Numbered from the stretch's first letter, positions 16,871 through 26,467 are shown. The stretch is 64,000 bases of DNA from Geodermatophilus poikilotrophus (GCF_900111455.1 NZ_FOIE01000001.1:446376-510375); one strand, 5' to 3'. Notes: generated from the sequence alone by a model not told the origin. Numbers and translations: made by a program.

Positions 16871-19452
16871 GGGCTCCCGACACGAGGGCGGGAGGAGCGG
16901 CGGGCCTCCCGCCGGCGCTGCCCGGCCTGGACCCCGCGTGGTCCCGCCTCGTCGCCGTCGCCGACTCCAGCGGCGCGAAGCACACCTGGCACGTGCTGGA
17001 CAACGGCGTCCGGGACCCGGTCGGCACGCTGCTGTGCGTCCACGGCAACCCCACCTGGTCCTACCTGTGGCGGCGGCTGCTCGCCGCGGCCCCGCCCGGG
17101 TGGCGGGTCGTCGCACCCGACCACCTCGGCATGGGCTTCTCCGACCGGCCGCCCGGGCCGCGGTCGCTGCGCCAGCGCATCGCCGACCTCGGCGACCTCA
17201 CCGCGGCGCTCGGCGTGACCGGGCCGGTGGTCACGGTCGGGCACGACTGGGGCGGCGTCATCTCCCTGGGCTGGGCGCTGGCCCACCGGCAGGACCTGCG
17301 GGGCGTCGTCCTGGCCAACACCGCCGTCGCCATGCCCGAGGGCGACCTCGGCCCTGCGCTCATCCGGATGGCGAACGCGCCGGGGGTACGGGCGGCGGTC
17401 ACCGTCGGCACCCCGGTGTTCGTACGGGCGACGACCGCGCTGTCGCGGCCCGCGCTGCCGGCCGACGTCCGGCGCGCCTTCGCCGCCCCCTACCGCTCGC
17501 CGGCGCGACGACGGTCCGTGGGCGACTTCGTCGCCGACATCCCCTTCTCCCCCGGCCACCCGTCCCGCCCGGTGCAGGAGGCCGTCGCCGAGGGCATCCG
17601 CACCCTCGACGTCCCGGCCCTGCTGCTGTGGGGTCCGCGCGACCCGGTCTTCGGCGAGCGCTACCTGGCCGACCTGCGCAGCCGCCTGCCGCAGGCCCGG
17701 CTGCACCGCTACGAGGGCGCCTCCCACCTGCTCCCCGAGGACGCCCCCCGGTACGCCGGGGCGGTGGCGCAGTGGGTCACCGACCTCGGGACCGGCACCG
17801 CCGAGCCGCCGGACCGCCCGGCGGGCGACGCCGCGCGCCGGCTGTGGTCGGCCCTCGACGAGCGGTCCGACGACGACGCCCCGGCCGTGGTCGAGGTCGG
17901 CGGCACGACGGTGTCCTGGTCGGCGCTGGCCCGGCGGGTGCGGGACCTCGCCGCCGGGCTGGCCGCCTCTGGCGTGCGCCCCGGGCACCGCGTCGCGCTG
18001 CTCGTGGAGCCCTCGGCCGACCTCACCGCCGCGGTCTACGCCGTGTGGCGCGCCGGTGCCGTCGTCGTCGTGGCCGACAAGGGCCTCGGGTTCGCCGGCA
18101 TGCGCCGCGCCCTGCGCAGCGCATCGGTCGACTCCGTGATCGGCAGCCGTCCGGGCCTGGCCGCGGCGCGGCTGATGGGCCTGCCCGGCTCCCGCACCGC
18201 AGCCGGCCGGGCGAGCCGGGCCGCGCTGCGCGCGCTCGGCGCCGCCGCCACGCTCGACGAGCTGGAGGCCCGCGGCCGGTCGGCACCGGTGCCCGCGGAG
18301 TGCCCGGTGGACGACGACTGCGCCGTGCTGTTCACCTCCGGCGCCACCGGACCGGCCAAGGGCGTCGTCTACACGCACCGCCAGGCCGCCGCGCAGCTGG
18401 AGCTGGTGCGCGCCACCTACGGCCTCACCGCCGACGACCGGCTGGTCGCGGCGTTCGCGCCGTTCGCGATCCTCGGGCCGGCCCTGGGCATCGGGTCGGC
18501 GGTGCCGGACGTCGACGTGACCGCACCCGGGTCGCTCACCGCGGCGGCGCTGGCCGACGCCGCGGCCGCCGTCGACGCGACCGTGGTGTTCGCCTCCCCC
18601 GCGGCGCTGCGGCGCGTCGGGGCCACGGCCGGGGACCTCTCGTCCGGGCAGCGGGGGGCGTTGGCCGGGGTCCGGCTGCTGATGTCCGCCGGCGCGCCCG
18701 TCCCGGCGTCGCTGCTGCGCTCGCTGCAGGAGGTCCTGCCCGCCGCCGACGCGCACACCCCCTACGGGATGACCGAGGTCCTCCCCGTCACCGACGTCTC
18801 CCTGGCCGGCATCGAGGCCGCCGGTGAGGGCGAGGGCGTGTGCGTGGGTGCGCCGTTGCCGGGCGTCACCGTGCGGGTCAGCCCGCTGTCCCCCGAGGGC
18901 ACCGCCGACGGCCCGCTCACCGACCGTCCCGGCGTGGTGGGCGAGGTCTGCGTGCGGGCCGCGCACGTCAAGGACCGGTACGACGCGCTGTGGGCGCTGG
19001 AGCGGTCGGCGTCCCGGGACCCCGGCTTCCACCGCACAGGCGACGTCGGGCACCTCGACCCCGACGGCCGGCTGTGGATCGAGGGGCGGCTGCAGCACGT
19101 CGTCCCCACGGCCTCCGGTCCGGTGACCCCCGTCGGGGTCGAGCAGCGGGTCGAGCGGGTCGACGGCGTGACCGCTGCCGCGGCCGTCGGCGTCGGGCCG
19201 CCCGGGGCGCAGGTCGTCGTGCTGGTCGTCGTGCCGTCCGAGGGCTCCCCCGGGCGTCGCCGGCGCCGCCTGGGCCTGGCCGGCCCGGACCTGGCCGAGG
19301 CCGTCCGCGCGGCCGCCGGCGTCGACGTGGCAGCGGTGCTGACGGCCTCCGCGCTGCCGGTGGACATCCGGCACCAGTCGAAGGTCGACCGCGGCGAGGT
19401 CGCCAGCCGGGCCGCACGGGTGCTGGCCGGCGCGCGGGCACCGCGCCCGTGA
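16867..19452 (+). CDS. oleBC: OleBC fusion: beta-lactone decarboxylase + beta-lactone synthetase
   Basis: An 861-residue natural fusion. Residues ~30-310 are the haloalkane-dehalogenase-like OleB domain with the Asp nucleophile D127 (VGHDWGG), N61 in HGNPTW, acid D259 (WGPRDPVFG) and H287 (GASHLLPED). It decarboxylates the beta-lactone to a cis-alkene. Residues ~325-861 are the AMP-forming OleC domain with P-loop TSGATGPAKG near 490, YGMTEVLPVT, HRTGDVGHL and a late KVDRGEVA lysine. It closes the beta-hydroxy acid to the lactone with ATP. OleB-OleC fusions are known in actinobacteria. It overlaps oleA and oleD by four bases each, fitting a multi-enzyme assembly. Confidence 0.93.
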   Translation: MRAPDTRAGGAAGLPPALPGLDPAWSRLVAVADSSGAKHTWHVLDNGVRDPVGTLLCVHGNPTWSYLWRRLLAAAPPGWRVVAPDHLGMGFSDRPPGPRSLRQRIADLGDLTAALGVTGPVVTVGHDWGGVISLGWALAHRQDLRGVVLANTAVAMPEGDLGPALIRMANAPGVRAAVTVGTPVFVRATTALSRPALPADVRRAFAAPYRSPARRRSVGDFVADIPFSPGHPSRPVQEAVAEGIRTLDVPALLLWGPRDPVFGERYLADLRSRLPQARLHRYEGASHLLPEDAPRYAGAVAQWVTDLGTGTAEPPDRPAGDAARRLWSALDERSDDDAPAVVEVGGTTVSWSALARRVRDLAAGLAASGVRPGHRVALLVEPSADLTAAVYAVWRAGAVVVVADKGLGFAGMRRALRSASVDSVIGSRPGLAAARLMGLPGSRTAAGRASRAALRALGAAATLDELEARGRSAPVPAECPVDDDCAVLFTSGATGPAKGVVYTHRQAAAQLELVRATYGLTADDRLVAAFAPFAILGPALGIGSAVPDVDVTAPGSLTAAALADAAAAVDATVVFASPAALRRVGATAGDLSSGQRGALAGVRLLMSAGAPVPASLLRSLQEVLPAADAHTPYGMTEVLPVTDVSLAGIEAAGEGEGVCVGAPLPGVTVRVSPLSPEGTADGPLTDRPGVVGEVCVRAAHVKDRYDALWALERSASRDPGFHRTGDVGHLDPDGRLWIEGRLQHVVPTASGPVTPVGVEQRVERVDGVTAAAAVGVGPPGAQVVVLVVVPSEGSPGRRRRRLGLAGPDLAEAVRAAAGVDVAAVLTASALPVDIRHQSKVDRGEVASRAARVLAGARAPRP

Positions 19453-20429
19453 GGGTGCTGGTCACCGGGGCGAGCGGGATGCTGGGCCGGGCGACGGCCA
19501 CCGGGCTGCTCGAGCGGGGCGACGAGGTGACGGTGCTGCAGCGTCGCCCGTCCGGCCTGCCCTGCCGGGAGGTGCTGGGGGACGTCGCCGACCCGGCCGT
19601 CGTCGGTCGCGCCGTCCGCGGCCAGGACGCCGTGCTGCACCTGGCCGCGAAGGTCGACGTGACCGGCCCGTGGGCCGAGTACGTCGCGGCCAACGTCGAC
19701 GGCACCCGGACCGTCGTCGACGCCTGCCGGACCGCGGACGTCGGCCGGCTGGTGCACGTCTCCTCCCCCTCGGTGGCCCACGCCGGGACGGCGCTCGCCG
19801 GGGTCGTCGCCGGCCCCGCGGACCCCGCGCGCGCCCGCGGCCGGTACGCCCGCACCAAGGCGGTGGCCGAGCTCGACGCGCTGGCCGCGGACTCCTCCGC
19901 GCTGGCCGTGCTGGCGGTCCGTCCCCACCTGGTGTGGGGCCCGGGCGACACCCAGCTCGTCGGCCGCATCGTCGAGCGGGCGCGGACCGGGCGGCTGCCG
20001 GTGATCGGCTCGGGCGCGGCGCTCATCGACACCACCTACGTCGACAACGCCGCAGCGGCCCTGGTCGCCGCCGTGGACGCCTGCGGACCGGTGCACGGCG
20101 AGGCCCTGGTCGTCTCGAACGGGGAGCCGCGCCCGGTCGCGGAGGTCATCGGCCGGCTGTGCCGCGCCGCCGGGGTCCCCGCGCCGCGCCGTCGGGTGCC
20201 CTTCGGTGCCGCCTACGCGGTGGGCGCCGCCGTCGAGGGCGTCTGGGCGGTGACCGGCCGCCGGCAGGTCCCCCCGATCACCCGCTTCCTGGCCGAGCAG
20301 CTGGCGACCGCGCACTGGTTCGACCAGCGGCGGACGCGGACGGCTCTCGGGTGGCGGCCCCGGGTGGGCCTGGAGGAGGGCTTCGCCCGCCTGCGGAACT
20401 GGTACCTCCGCACCGCTCCCGCGACCTGA
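19449..20429 (+). CDS. oleD: OleD: NADPH-dependent 2-alkyl-3-keto acid reductase
   Basis: A 326-residue extended short-chain dehydrogenase. The nucleotide motif is VTGASGMLGRATA, the catalytic Ser lies in HVSSPSVAHAG and the Tyr/Lys pair in RYARTKAVAE. It reduces the OleA product to the 2-alkyl-3-hydroxy acid that OleC then activates. C-terminal features (WFDQRRTRTALGWRPRVGLEEG) match the 3-beta-HSD/OleD group. It completes the oleA-oleBC-oleD operon with GTGA overlap at its start. No other lipid gene follows, and the operon ends before a 450-base gap. Confidence 0.9.
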   Translation: MRVLVTGASGMLGRATATGLLERGDEVTVLQRRPSGLPCREVLGDVADPAVVGRAVRGQDAVLHLAAKVDVTGPWAEYVAANVDGTRTVVDACRTADVGRLVHVSSPSVAHAGTALAGVVAGPADPARARGRYARTKAVAELDALAADSSALAVLAVRPHLVWGPGDTQLVGRIVERARTGRLPVIGSGAALIDTTYVDNAAAALVAAVDACGPVHGEALVVSNGEPRPVAEVIGRLCRAAGVPAPRRRVPFGAAYAVGAAVEGVWAVTGRRQVPPITRFLAEQLATAHWFDQRRTRTALGWRPRVGLEEGFARLRNWYLRTAPAT

Positions 20430-20882
20430 CGACGCCGCCACCGACCGCAGTGCCGACCCCGTCCGCACCTGCCGGGCGGGCGGGCCCCGGTACGTGGCCG
20501 GCCGGTGCGCGACGGCCGATGCCCCGGCCGCGTCCCGGACTCCTGCCGTCCCGGACCCGTTCGGATCGACGGGCCCGGCGAGGGGAGTCGAATGACCCAT
20601 GTGCGTCCCGGTGGCCTCCCCTAGCGTGACTGCCCCGAGAGAACCCCCGACCCGCCTGCTCACGGGGAGCAGGTCCTCGCTCCAGCTCACCCGCCGAGAG
20701 GCGTGACGGCAGCCCCGTTCCGCGGCTCCGGTCCGACGGCGGACCCGCTCGGCGGACGCTCCCGCTCCCGTCCGGCTCCACGGCACCGGGCTCCGACACG
20801 GCCGGTCGACCGGGATCCGGTGCCGACCGGCAGGGCCGTGCCGTGGGCGCCCCGCTCCCCCGACGACCTCAGGAGGTGCGGA
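20430..20882 (+). other. Intergenic region between oleD and LAL regulator
   Basis: A 453-base stretch without a supported gene. The regulator frame is open from 20703, but the AGGAGG-preceded ATG at 20883 is the better start. CCTAGCGTGACT at 20620-20631 could hold a -10-like TAGCGT. No strong inverted repeat was found. Confidence 0.5.
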
Positions 20883-23813
20883 ATGTCGAGGACCCGCGCG
20901 TGGCCCGGACTGCTGGGACGACGCAGCGAGTGCGACACGCTGAGCGGGCTCGTCGCCGCTGCGAGGGCGGGCCGCGGCCAGGTCCTGGTGCTGCGCGGCG
21001 AGGCCGGGATCGGCAAGACCGCGTTGCTCGACGTCCTGCTCGAACGCGCAGCGGGGTGCCGAGTGGCCCGAGCGGCCGGTGTCGAGTCGGAGACGGAGCT
21101 CGCCTTCGCCGGGCTGCACCAGCTGTGCAGCGCCCATCTGGATCGGCTGGACACGTTGCCCGGTCCCCAGCAGGAGGCGCTCGGCACGGCGTTCGGACTG
21201 CGCCCGGGCAGCACACCGGACCGCTTCCTCGTGGGCCTGGCGGTGCTCGGCCTCCTGTCCGAGGTGGCCGACGAGGGACCGCTGCTCTGCGTCGTGGACG
21301 ACGCCCAGTGGCTGGACCGGGCGTCCGCACAGGCGCTGGAGTTCGTCGCACGCCGGCTCGTGCACGAACGCGTGGCGATGGTCTTCGCGGTGCGCGCGTC
21401 GGACGAGGAGTCCGGGCTCAGCGGGTTCCCGGAACTCGTGGTGCAGGGCCTGAGCGCCCGTGATGCAGCTGCGCTCCTGGAGTCCTCGGTGACCGGCGTG
21501 CTCGATCCCCGGGTACGCGACCGCATCCTGGCCGAGAGCCACGGCAACCCGCTCGCTCTCCGCGAGCTGCCGCGAGGGCTCTCGGCGGCCGACCTGTCCT
21601 TCGGGGGCGGGACCGGCCACCGCGCGACGCCCCTGGGCCAGCGGCTGGAACAGGGGTTCCTCCGCCAGGTGGCGCCCCTCCGGCCGCAGGCACGTCGACT
21701 GCTGCTGACGGCGGCCGCCGATCCGGTCGGTGACGTCCAGCTCCTGGAGCGCGCCGCCGGTCGGCTCGGTATCGGGGCCGCCGCTGTGGCCGAGGCCGAG
21801 GCATCGGGCCTGATCGAGCTGCGCGACCGGGTCCGGTTCCGGCACCCACTGGTCCGCTCGGCGGTCTACCGCTCGGCCGTTCCGGCGGAACGGCGGGAGG
21901 TCCACCGAGCGCTCTGCGACGTCACCGATCCGGAGGTGGATCCCGACCGCCGGGCATGGCACCGCTCCCGTGCTGCGGTGGGTCCGGACGAGGACACCGC
22001 CGCAGACCTCGAGCAGTCCGCAGGCCGTGCCTTCGCGCACGGCGGCCTGGCGGCGGCGGCCGCGTTCCTCGAACAGGCCGCGGCGCTGACGCCGGATCCG
22101 GCGCGGCGGGCAGGACGCTGCCTCGACGCCGCTCAGGTCAAGGTGCACGCCGGTGCGTTCGACGACGCCTCGGCCCTCCTCACCACCGCCGGCGAGGGAC
22201 CGCTCGGGGATGCCGGGCGGGCACGGCTCGACCTGCTCCGTGCGGAGATCGCCTTCGCCGCGAACAGGGGCGACGAGGCGCTGCCGCTGCTGCTGCCCGT
22301 GGCGCGGCGGCTGGAACCGCTCGACGCGCGACTGTCCCGGGACACCTACCTCGACGCGCTCTCCGCTGCCCTGTCCGCCGGACGGCTGGCCGCCGGTCCC
22401 GGCGCGCGGCAGGTCGCCGAGGCCGTGCGGCAGGCGCCGACTCCGGCCGTTCCGCGCAAGGGGGACGCGCTCCTCGCCGGGCTCGCCGTGCTGTTCACCG
22501 ACGGGTACGCCGCCGCGGCGCCGCTGCTGCACCCGGTGGTGCGGGCGTTCGTCACGGAGGAGCTGACGCTGGACGAGGCGCTGCGCTCGGCCTGGCTCGC
22601 GGCGGCCTCGGCCGCGTCCCTGTGGGACGACGCCAGCTGGGACGTCCTCACCCGTCGGCACCTGGAGGTCGCCCGCGACTCGGGAGCCCTCAGCGCACTG
22701 CCCCTGGCCCTCCACACCCGCGCCGTCGTCCACCTCTTCACCGGGGACCTGGCCACGGCGGCCTGCCTGGTGGAGGAGGCACGGTCGGTCGCCGAGGCGA
22801 CGAGGAGCAGTGTCGCGCCCTGCGGGGAGGTCGGGCTGCTCGCCGTGCGGGGGGACGCCGCGCAGGCTGAGCCGCTGATCGAGAGCTGTCTCGAGGACGT
22901 CACCGCCCGAGGCGAGGGGGCCGGCGCCACCATGGTGCAGTGGGCCCGGGCGGTGCTGTGCAACGGCCTCGGCCGCTACGGGGACGCACTGCGTGCGGCT
23001 CGGGAGGCGGCCGCCTCTCCCCTCGAGCTCGGACCACCCAAGTGGGCGCTGGCGGAACTCGTCGAGGCGGGCGTGCGCACCAGGGACACCGGGTCAGCGG
23101 CTGCTGCCCTGGAGGAGCTCTCGACGATGACCCGGGCCAGTGGCACGGAGTGGGCGCTCGGGACCGAGGCGGGCAGGCGCGCCCTGCTGAGCGAGGGTCG
23201 CGCGGCCGAGGAACTCCACCTGGAGGCCCTCGACCGGCTCGGCCGCACCACCGTCCGCGTCGAGCTGGCTCGGGCACGTCTGCGCTACGGCGAGTGGCTG
23301 CGCCGGGAGGGTCGACGCATCGACGCCCGCGTCCAGTTGCGGGTCGCGCACGAGACGTTCACCGCGATGGGCGCCGACGCCTTCGCCGAGCGCGCGCGCC
23401 ACGAGCTGCTGGCGACCGGGGAGGTCGTGCGCAAGCGCACGGCGGAGACCACCGGGGAGCTCACCGCCCAGGAGGCCCACATCGCCAGGCTGGCCACCCG
23501 GGGGCTGACCAACCGCGAGATCGGCGCCGAGCTGTACCTCAGCCCCCGGACGGTTGAGTGGCACCTCCGCAAGGTCTTCACCAAGCTGGGGGTCAGCACG
23601 CGCCGCGAGCTGCGGCGGTCCCTGCCGGACGGCGTCGTCACCGCGATCCGGCCGGTCGGGCGGTCCGCGTCGCCGGCGAGACGCCGCGCAGCAGTTCCGC
23701 ACAGCGCCGGGATGCCGGCTCACGCGCCGGCCGACGACCCCGGCGCACGTGGGTCGAACCGCTCGACCCACCGGGTGCGCCAGGACGGCGGCTCCCCGGG
23801 GTCGCCGGGGTAG
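20883..23813 (+). CDS. Large LuxR-family (LAL) ATP-binding regulator
   Basis: A 976-residue LAL-type activator. The N-terminal STAND/AAA-like ATPase has Walker A in GEAGIGKTALL (about residue 40) and Walker B in CVVDDAQWLD (about 140). A long helical, tetratricopeptide-like middle serves for ligand or protein sensing. The C-terminal LuxR helix-turn-helix runs LTAQEAHIARLATRGLTNRE to SPRTVEWHLRKVFTKLGV. A 60-residue unconserved tail follows. Start chosen at the ATG with AGGAGG six bases away and the canonical opening LLGRRSEC. Ligand and targets are unknown. It follows the ole operon on the same strand, but distance makes co-regulation only a possibility. Its last ~95 bases overlap an antisense gene relic. 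Confidence 0.88.
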   Translation: MSRTRAWPGLLGRRSECDTLSGLVAAARAGRGQVLVLRGEAGIGKTALLDVLLERAAGCRVARAAGVESETELAFAGLHQLCSAHLDRLDTLPGPQQEALGTAFGLRPGSTPDRFLVGLAVLGLLSEVADEGPLLCVVDDAQWLDRASAQALEFVARRLVHERVAMVFAVRASDEESGLSGFPELVVQGLSARDAAALLESSVTGVLDPRVRDRILAESHGNPLALRELPRGLSAADLSFGGGTGHRATPLGQRLEQGFLRQVAPLRPQARRLLLTAAADPVGDVQLLERAAGRLGIGAAAVAEAEASGLIELRDRVRFRHPLVRSAVYRSAVPAERREVHRALCDVTDPEVDPDRRAWHRSRAAVGPDEDTAADLEQSAGRAFAHGGLAAAAAFLEQAAALTPDPARRAGRCLDAAQVKVHAGAFDDASALLTTAGEGPLGDAGRARLDLLRAEIAFAANRGDEALPLLLPVARRLEPLDARLSRDTYLDALSAALSAGRLAAGPGARQVAEAVRQAPTPAVPRKGDALLAGLAVLFTDGYAAAAPLLHPVVRAFVTEELTLDEALRSAWLAAASAASLWDDASWDVLTRRHLEVARDSGALSALPLALHTRAVVHLFTGDLATAACLVEEARSVAEATRSSVAPCGEVGLLAVRGDAAQAEPLIESCLEDVTARGEGAGATMVQWARAVLCNGLGRYGDALRAAREAAASPLELGPPKWALAELVEAGVRTRDTGSAAAALEELSTMTRASGTEWALGTEAGRRALLSEGRAAEELHLEALDRLGRTTVRVELARARLRYGEWLRREGRRIDARVQLRVAHETFTAMGADAFAERARHELLATGEVVRKRTAETTGELTAQEAHIARLATRGLTNREIGAELYLSPRTVEWHLRKVFTKLGVSTRRELRRSLPDGVVTAIRPVGRSASPARRRAAVPHSAGMPAHAPADDPGARGSNRSTHRVRQDGGSPGSPG

Positions 23814-23883
23814 ACCCGCTCACGGACCACCTCGCCGTCGCGGAACTCCGTGATCCCGACGACCGTGCGGTGACCGGTCACCC
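23720..23883 (-). pseudogene. C-terminal remnant of a SnoaL/NTF2-like gene
   Basis: The minus strand encodes VTGHRTVVGITEFRDGEVVR followed by ERVYPGDPGEPPSWRTRWVE and a stop. This is the recognisable last third of an NTF2/SnoaL-like protein. Upstream in the same frame the sequence turns into low-complexity Arg/Pro/Ser with no domain, and I see no continuation in another frame. It therefore looks like a decayed gene whose 5' part is lost. It overlaps the unconserved C-terminus of the LAL regulator antisense. Confidence 0.55.
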
Positions 23884-24113
23884 TCCGCCGTCCGGCCCCG
23901 GGCCACTCTCGCGGCACCGAACGGCGCCTCGTCGCAGGGAGGTCCCCTGGTCCCTCCCTGGTCGGCCTGCGGGGACCCGGAGACCTCCGGCGCGGGGACG
24001 GCGACCAGTAGCAGACCAGGGGATGCCCCTGGGGCGACGCGGGCCACGGCCGCGCGAGCGTGTCCGAGCCGGCATCGACCGGGTGCCGCCTCCGCGAGGA
24101 CGAGGAGCACACC

Positions 24114-24560
24114 GTGGACATGAAGCTCGAGGCCGTCGTCGTACCGGTCTCCGACGTCGACCGGGCCAAGCAGTTCTACAAGGGACTGGGATGGCGGGAG
24201 GACGCCGACCTCCTCGTCGACGAGGCCTTCCACGTGATCCAGATGACGCCACCCGGCTCGGCGTGCTCCATCCACTTCGGCATCGGCCTGGCGCCCGCGC
24301 CGCCCGGCTCGATCGCGGGCCTGCTCCTGGCCGTTCCCGACATCGAGGCGGCCCGTGCCGAACTGGTCGAGCGCGGTGCGGGCGTCAGCGAGGTCTTCCA
24401 CGACGCCGGCGGAGGGCTGGCGGTGCGCGCGGACCCCGCGACGCACGCGCCGGGGCCCGATCCCGAGCGCCGCAGCTACGCCTCCTACGCCACCTTCGCC
24501 GACCCCGACGGCAACACGTGGGTGCTGCAGGAGCTCACGACGCGCCTGCCGGGCCGCTGA
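24114..24560 (+). CDS. VOC-family (glyoxalase-like) protein
   Basis: A 148-residue vicinal-oxygen-chelate protein with the typical opening MKLEAVVVPVSDVDRAKQFY and ending YATFADPDGNTWVLQELT. The GTG at 24114 has a GAGGAG site, and an ATG two codons later is an alternative. Substrate is unknown. The family includes antibiotic-binding proteins and lyases. Directly downstream is a 62-residue protein of a kind often encoded beside or fused to such VOC proteins, so the two probably form a unit. Confidence 0.87.
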   Translation: MDMKLEAVVVPVSDVDRAKQFYKGLGWREDADLLVDEAFHVIQMTPPGSACSIHFGIGLAPAPPGSIAGLLLAVPDIEAARAELVERGAGVSEVFHDAGGGLAVRADPATHAPGPDPERRSYASYATFADPDGNTWVLQELTTRLPGR

Positions 24561-24607
24561 CCACCGAGTTTCCGCCGCACCCCGTGGCACGCACCGAGGA
24601 GGACGAG

Positions 24608-24796
24608 ATGGACGTCGCACCGCTGGCCGGTCTGCTCCGGGAGGCCGAGGAGCACCACGGCGAGTACGAGCCGGTGGGGCCGCCGCACCACTGGTCGGAC
24701 TGGTACGCCGGCTACATCGTGGCGCGGCAGCAGGGCCGCACTCCCGACGAGGCCGTCGCCGACGCCACCCTCGTCATCGAGGGCGCCCCGCACTGA
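24608..24796 (+). CDS. Small VOC-associated conserved protein
   Basis: A 62-residue acidic protein with the conserved core PHHWSDWYAGYIVARQQGRT. I recall this small domain as a frequent companion or C-terminal extension of VOC-family proteins in actinobacteria. Its function is not known to me. It has a GAGGAGG-like site just before the ATG and lies 47 bases after the VOC gene. No cysteines and no membrane segment. Confidence 0.75.
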   Translation: MDVAPLAGLLREAEEHHGEYEPVGPPHHWSDWYAGYIVARQQGRTPDEAVADATLVIEGAPH

Positions 24797-25130
24797 CCGA
24801 CCGGGAGCCCGTCGCCGTCGGCGCGCCGGGTGTGCACGCCCCGGCGCGCAGACGGCGGGTCTCCACGTACCTGCGCCGACACCTCCGCGGCCACGCCGCC
24901 CGCACGGACGGCGGTCCCCACGGCGGCACGGAGCCGAGCGGGCCGCAGGGCGGGGACCCCGGGGAGCCCCACGGGCGCGACCGGACGGCCCGGGCCGCGA
25001 CCGTCGAGACCCCGTACCCACTGGCCGGTACCGACACGAGGAGCAGCGGGCCGGCCCGGCACACCCGCCCGGTCCTCACGGCGAGACGCACCGCCGCCGG
25101 ACGGAGCGGCGACACAACCGAGGAGCGGTC
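24797..25130 (+). other. Intergenic region before flavoprotein gene
   Basis: A 334-base gap without a supported gene. It carries only a GAGGAG ribosome-binding site right before the flavoprotein ATG. No clear promoter hexamers or palindromes are apparent. Confidence 0.5.
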
Positions 25131-26462
25131 ATGGACTACGACGTCATCGTGGTGGGCGGCGGAGCCCCGGGAGAGCACTGCGCCGCACGGCTCGCCGAAG
25201 GCGGCCTCAAGGTCGCCGTCGTCGAGCGGGAACGGGTCGGCGGCGAGTGCTCGTACTGGGCGTGCATCCCGTCGAAGACCCTGCTGCGGCCCGGTGAGGC
25301 GCTGGCCGGGGCGCGGCGGGCACCGGGCGCCGCCGAGGCGGTGACCGGCCGGGTCGACCCGGCCGCCGCGTTCGCCTGGCGGGACTTCATGGTGTCCTCC
25401 TACGACGACTCGGGTGCCGTCGCGTGGGCCAAGGGCGAGGGCATCGACGTCATCCGCGGCCACGGCCGGCTCGCCGGCCACGGCCGCGTGCGGGTCGACG
25501 ACGCCGTCCACACCGCTGACCACGTCGTCCTGGCCACCGGCTCGGACCCGTTCATCCCGCCGGTTCCCGGCCTGCGGGAGCTGCCGGGCTCCTGGACCAG
25601 CCGCGAGGCGACCAGCATGACCGAGGTCCCGCGTCATCTGCTGGTCCTCGGCGGCGGCCCGGTCGGCGTGGAGATGGCCCAGGCCGTCACCCGCCTGGGC
25701 GGCACCGCGTCGATCGTCGAGGGCATGGACCACCTGCTCCCCCGCGAGCCGCGGGCGCTGGGGACGGCGCTGGGCACGGCGCTCGCGGCCGAGGGCGTGG
25801 GCCTGTACTTCGGCCAGATGGTGTCCGCGGCGCGGCACGAGGACGGCGAGTTCGTGCTCGAGTTCCCCGGCCGGGACCCGCTGCGGGGCGACCGGCTGCT
25901 CGTGGCCACCGGCCGGCGTCCCCGGGTGCACGACGTCGGCCTGGAGACCGTCGGCATCGAGGAGCTGCGCCTCGACGCCCGGCTGAACGCCCGCGAGGGG
26001 CTGTGGGCCGTCGGCGACGTGATGACCCCCTGGCCGCTGACCCACGTCGGCAAGTACCAGGCCCGCGTGGTGGCGTCGAACATCCTGGGCCGGCCGCGCG
26101 CCGTGGACTACTCCGCCGTCCCGCGGGTGACCTACACCGATCCCGAGGCCGCCGCCGTGGGGGCCGCCGACGGCCCGGTCACGGTCACCGTCCCGCTGTC
26201 GCAGGTGGCGCGGACGGCGACCTACACCCGCTCCTACGACACCGAGCCCGGCTACCTCACGCTCGTCTCCGACGGGACGCGCCTGACCGGGGCCCACGCC
26301 CTCGGTCCCGGGTCCGGCGAGTGGCTGCAGCAGGCCACCGTCGCCATCCGGGCCCGGGTGCCCCTGGAGGTGCTCGAGGACGTCATCCAGCCCTTCCCGA
26401 CCTTCTCGGAGGCGTTCCTGCACGCGCTGCTCGAGCTCCGCACCGCGGCCGTCGGCGCGTGA
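25131..26462 (+). CDS. FAD-dependent pyridine nucleotide-disulfide oxidoreductase
   Basis: A 443-residue flavoprotein of the lipoamide dehydrogenase/mercuric reductase group. It has FAD motif VIVVGGGAPGEHCAARLAEG, redox-active pair C40-x4-C45 in GGECSYWACIPSKTLLRP, NAD(P) motif LVLGGGPVGVEMAQ, and second FAD motif GLWAVGDV. The usual catalytic His of the C-terminal HPTxSE motif is replaced: the site reads QPFPTFSEAF. This points to a subgroup with a modified proton-transfer site, so the true disulfide substrate is uncertain. It is followed by a strong hairpin and stands alone. Confidence 0.87.
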   Translation: MDYDVIVVGGGAPGEHCAARLAEGGLKVAVVERERVGGECSYWACIPSKTLLRPGEALAGARRAPGAAEAVTGRVDPAAAFAWRDFMVSSYDDSGAVAWAKGEGIDVIRGHGRLAGHGRVRVDDAVHTADHVVLATGSDPFIPPVPGLRELPGSWTSREATSMTEVPRHLLVLGGGPVGVEMAQAVTRLGGTASIVEGMDHLLPREPRALGTALGTALAAEGVGLYFGQMVSAARHEDGEFVLEFPGRDPLRGDRLLVATGRRPRVHDVGLETVGIEELRLDARLNAREGLWAVGDVMTPWPLTHVGKYQARVVASNILGRPRAVDYSAVPRVTYTDPEAAAVGAADGPVTVTVPLSQVARTATYTRSYDTEPGYLTLVSDGTRLTGAHALGPGSGEWLQQATVAIRARVPLEVLEDVIQPFPTFSEAFLHALLELRTAAVGA

Positions 26463-26467
26463 CGCAG

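Noticed and set aside
18762..22733. Open frame of 1323 codons on the minus strand
   Set aside because: It is antisense to oleBC, oleD and the LAL regulator and shows no domain. Long antisense frames are expected at this G+C.
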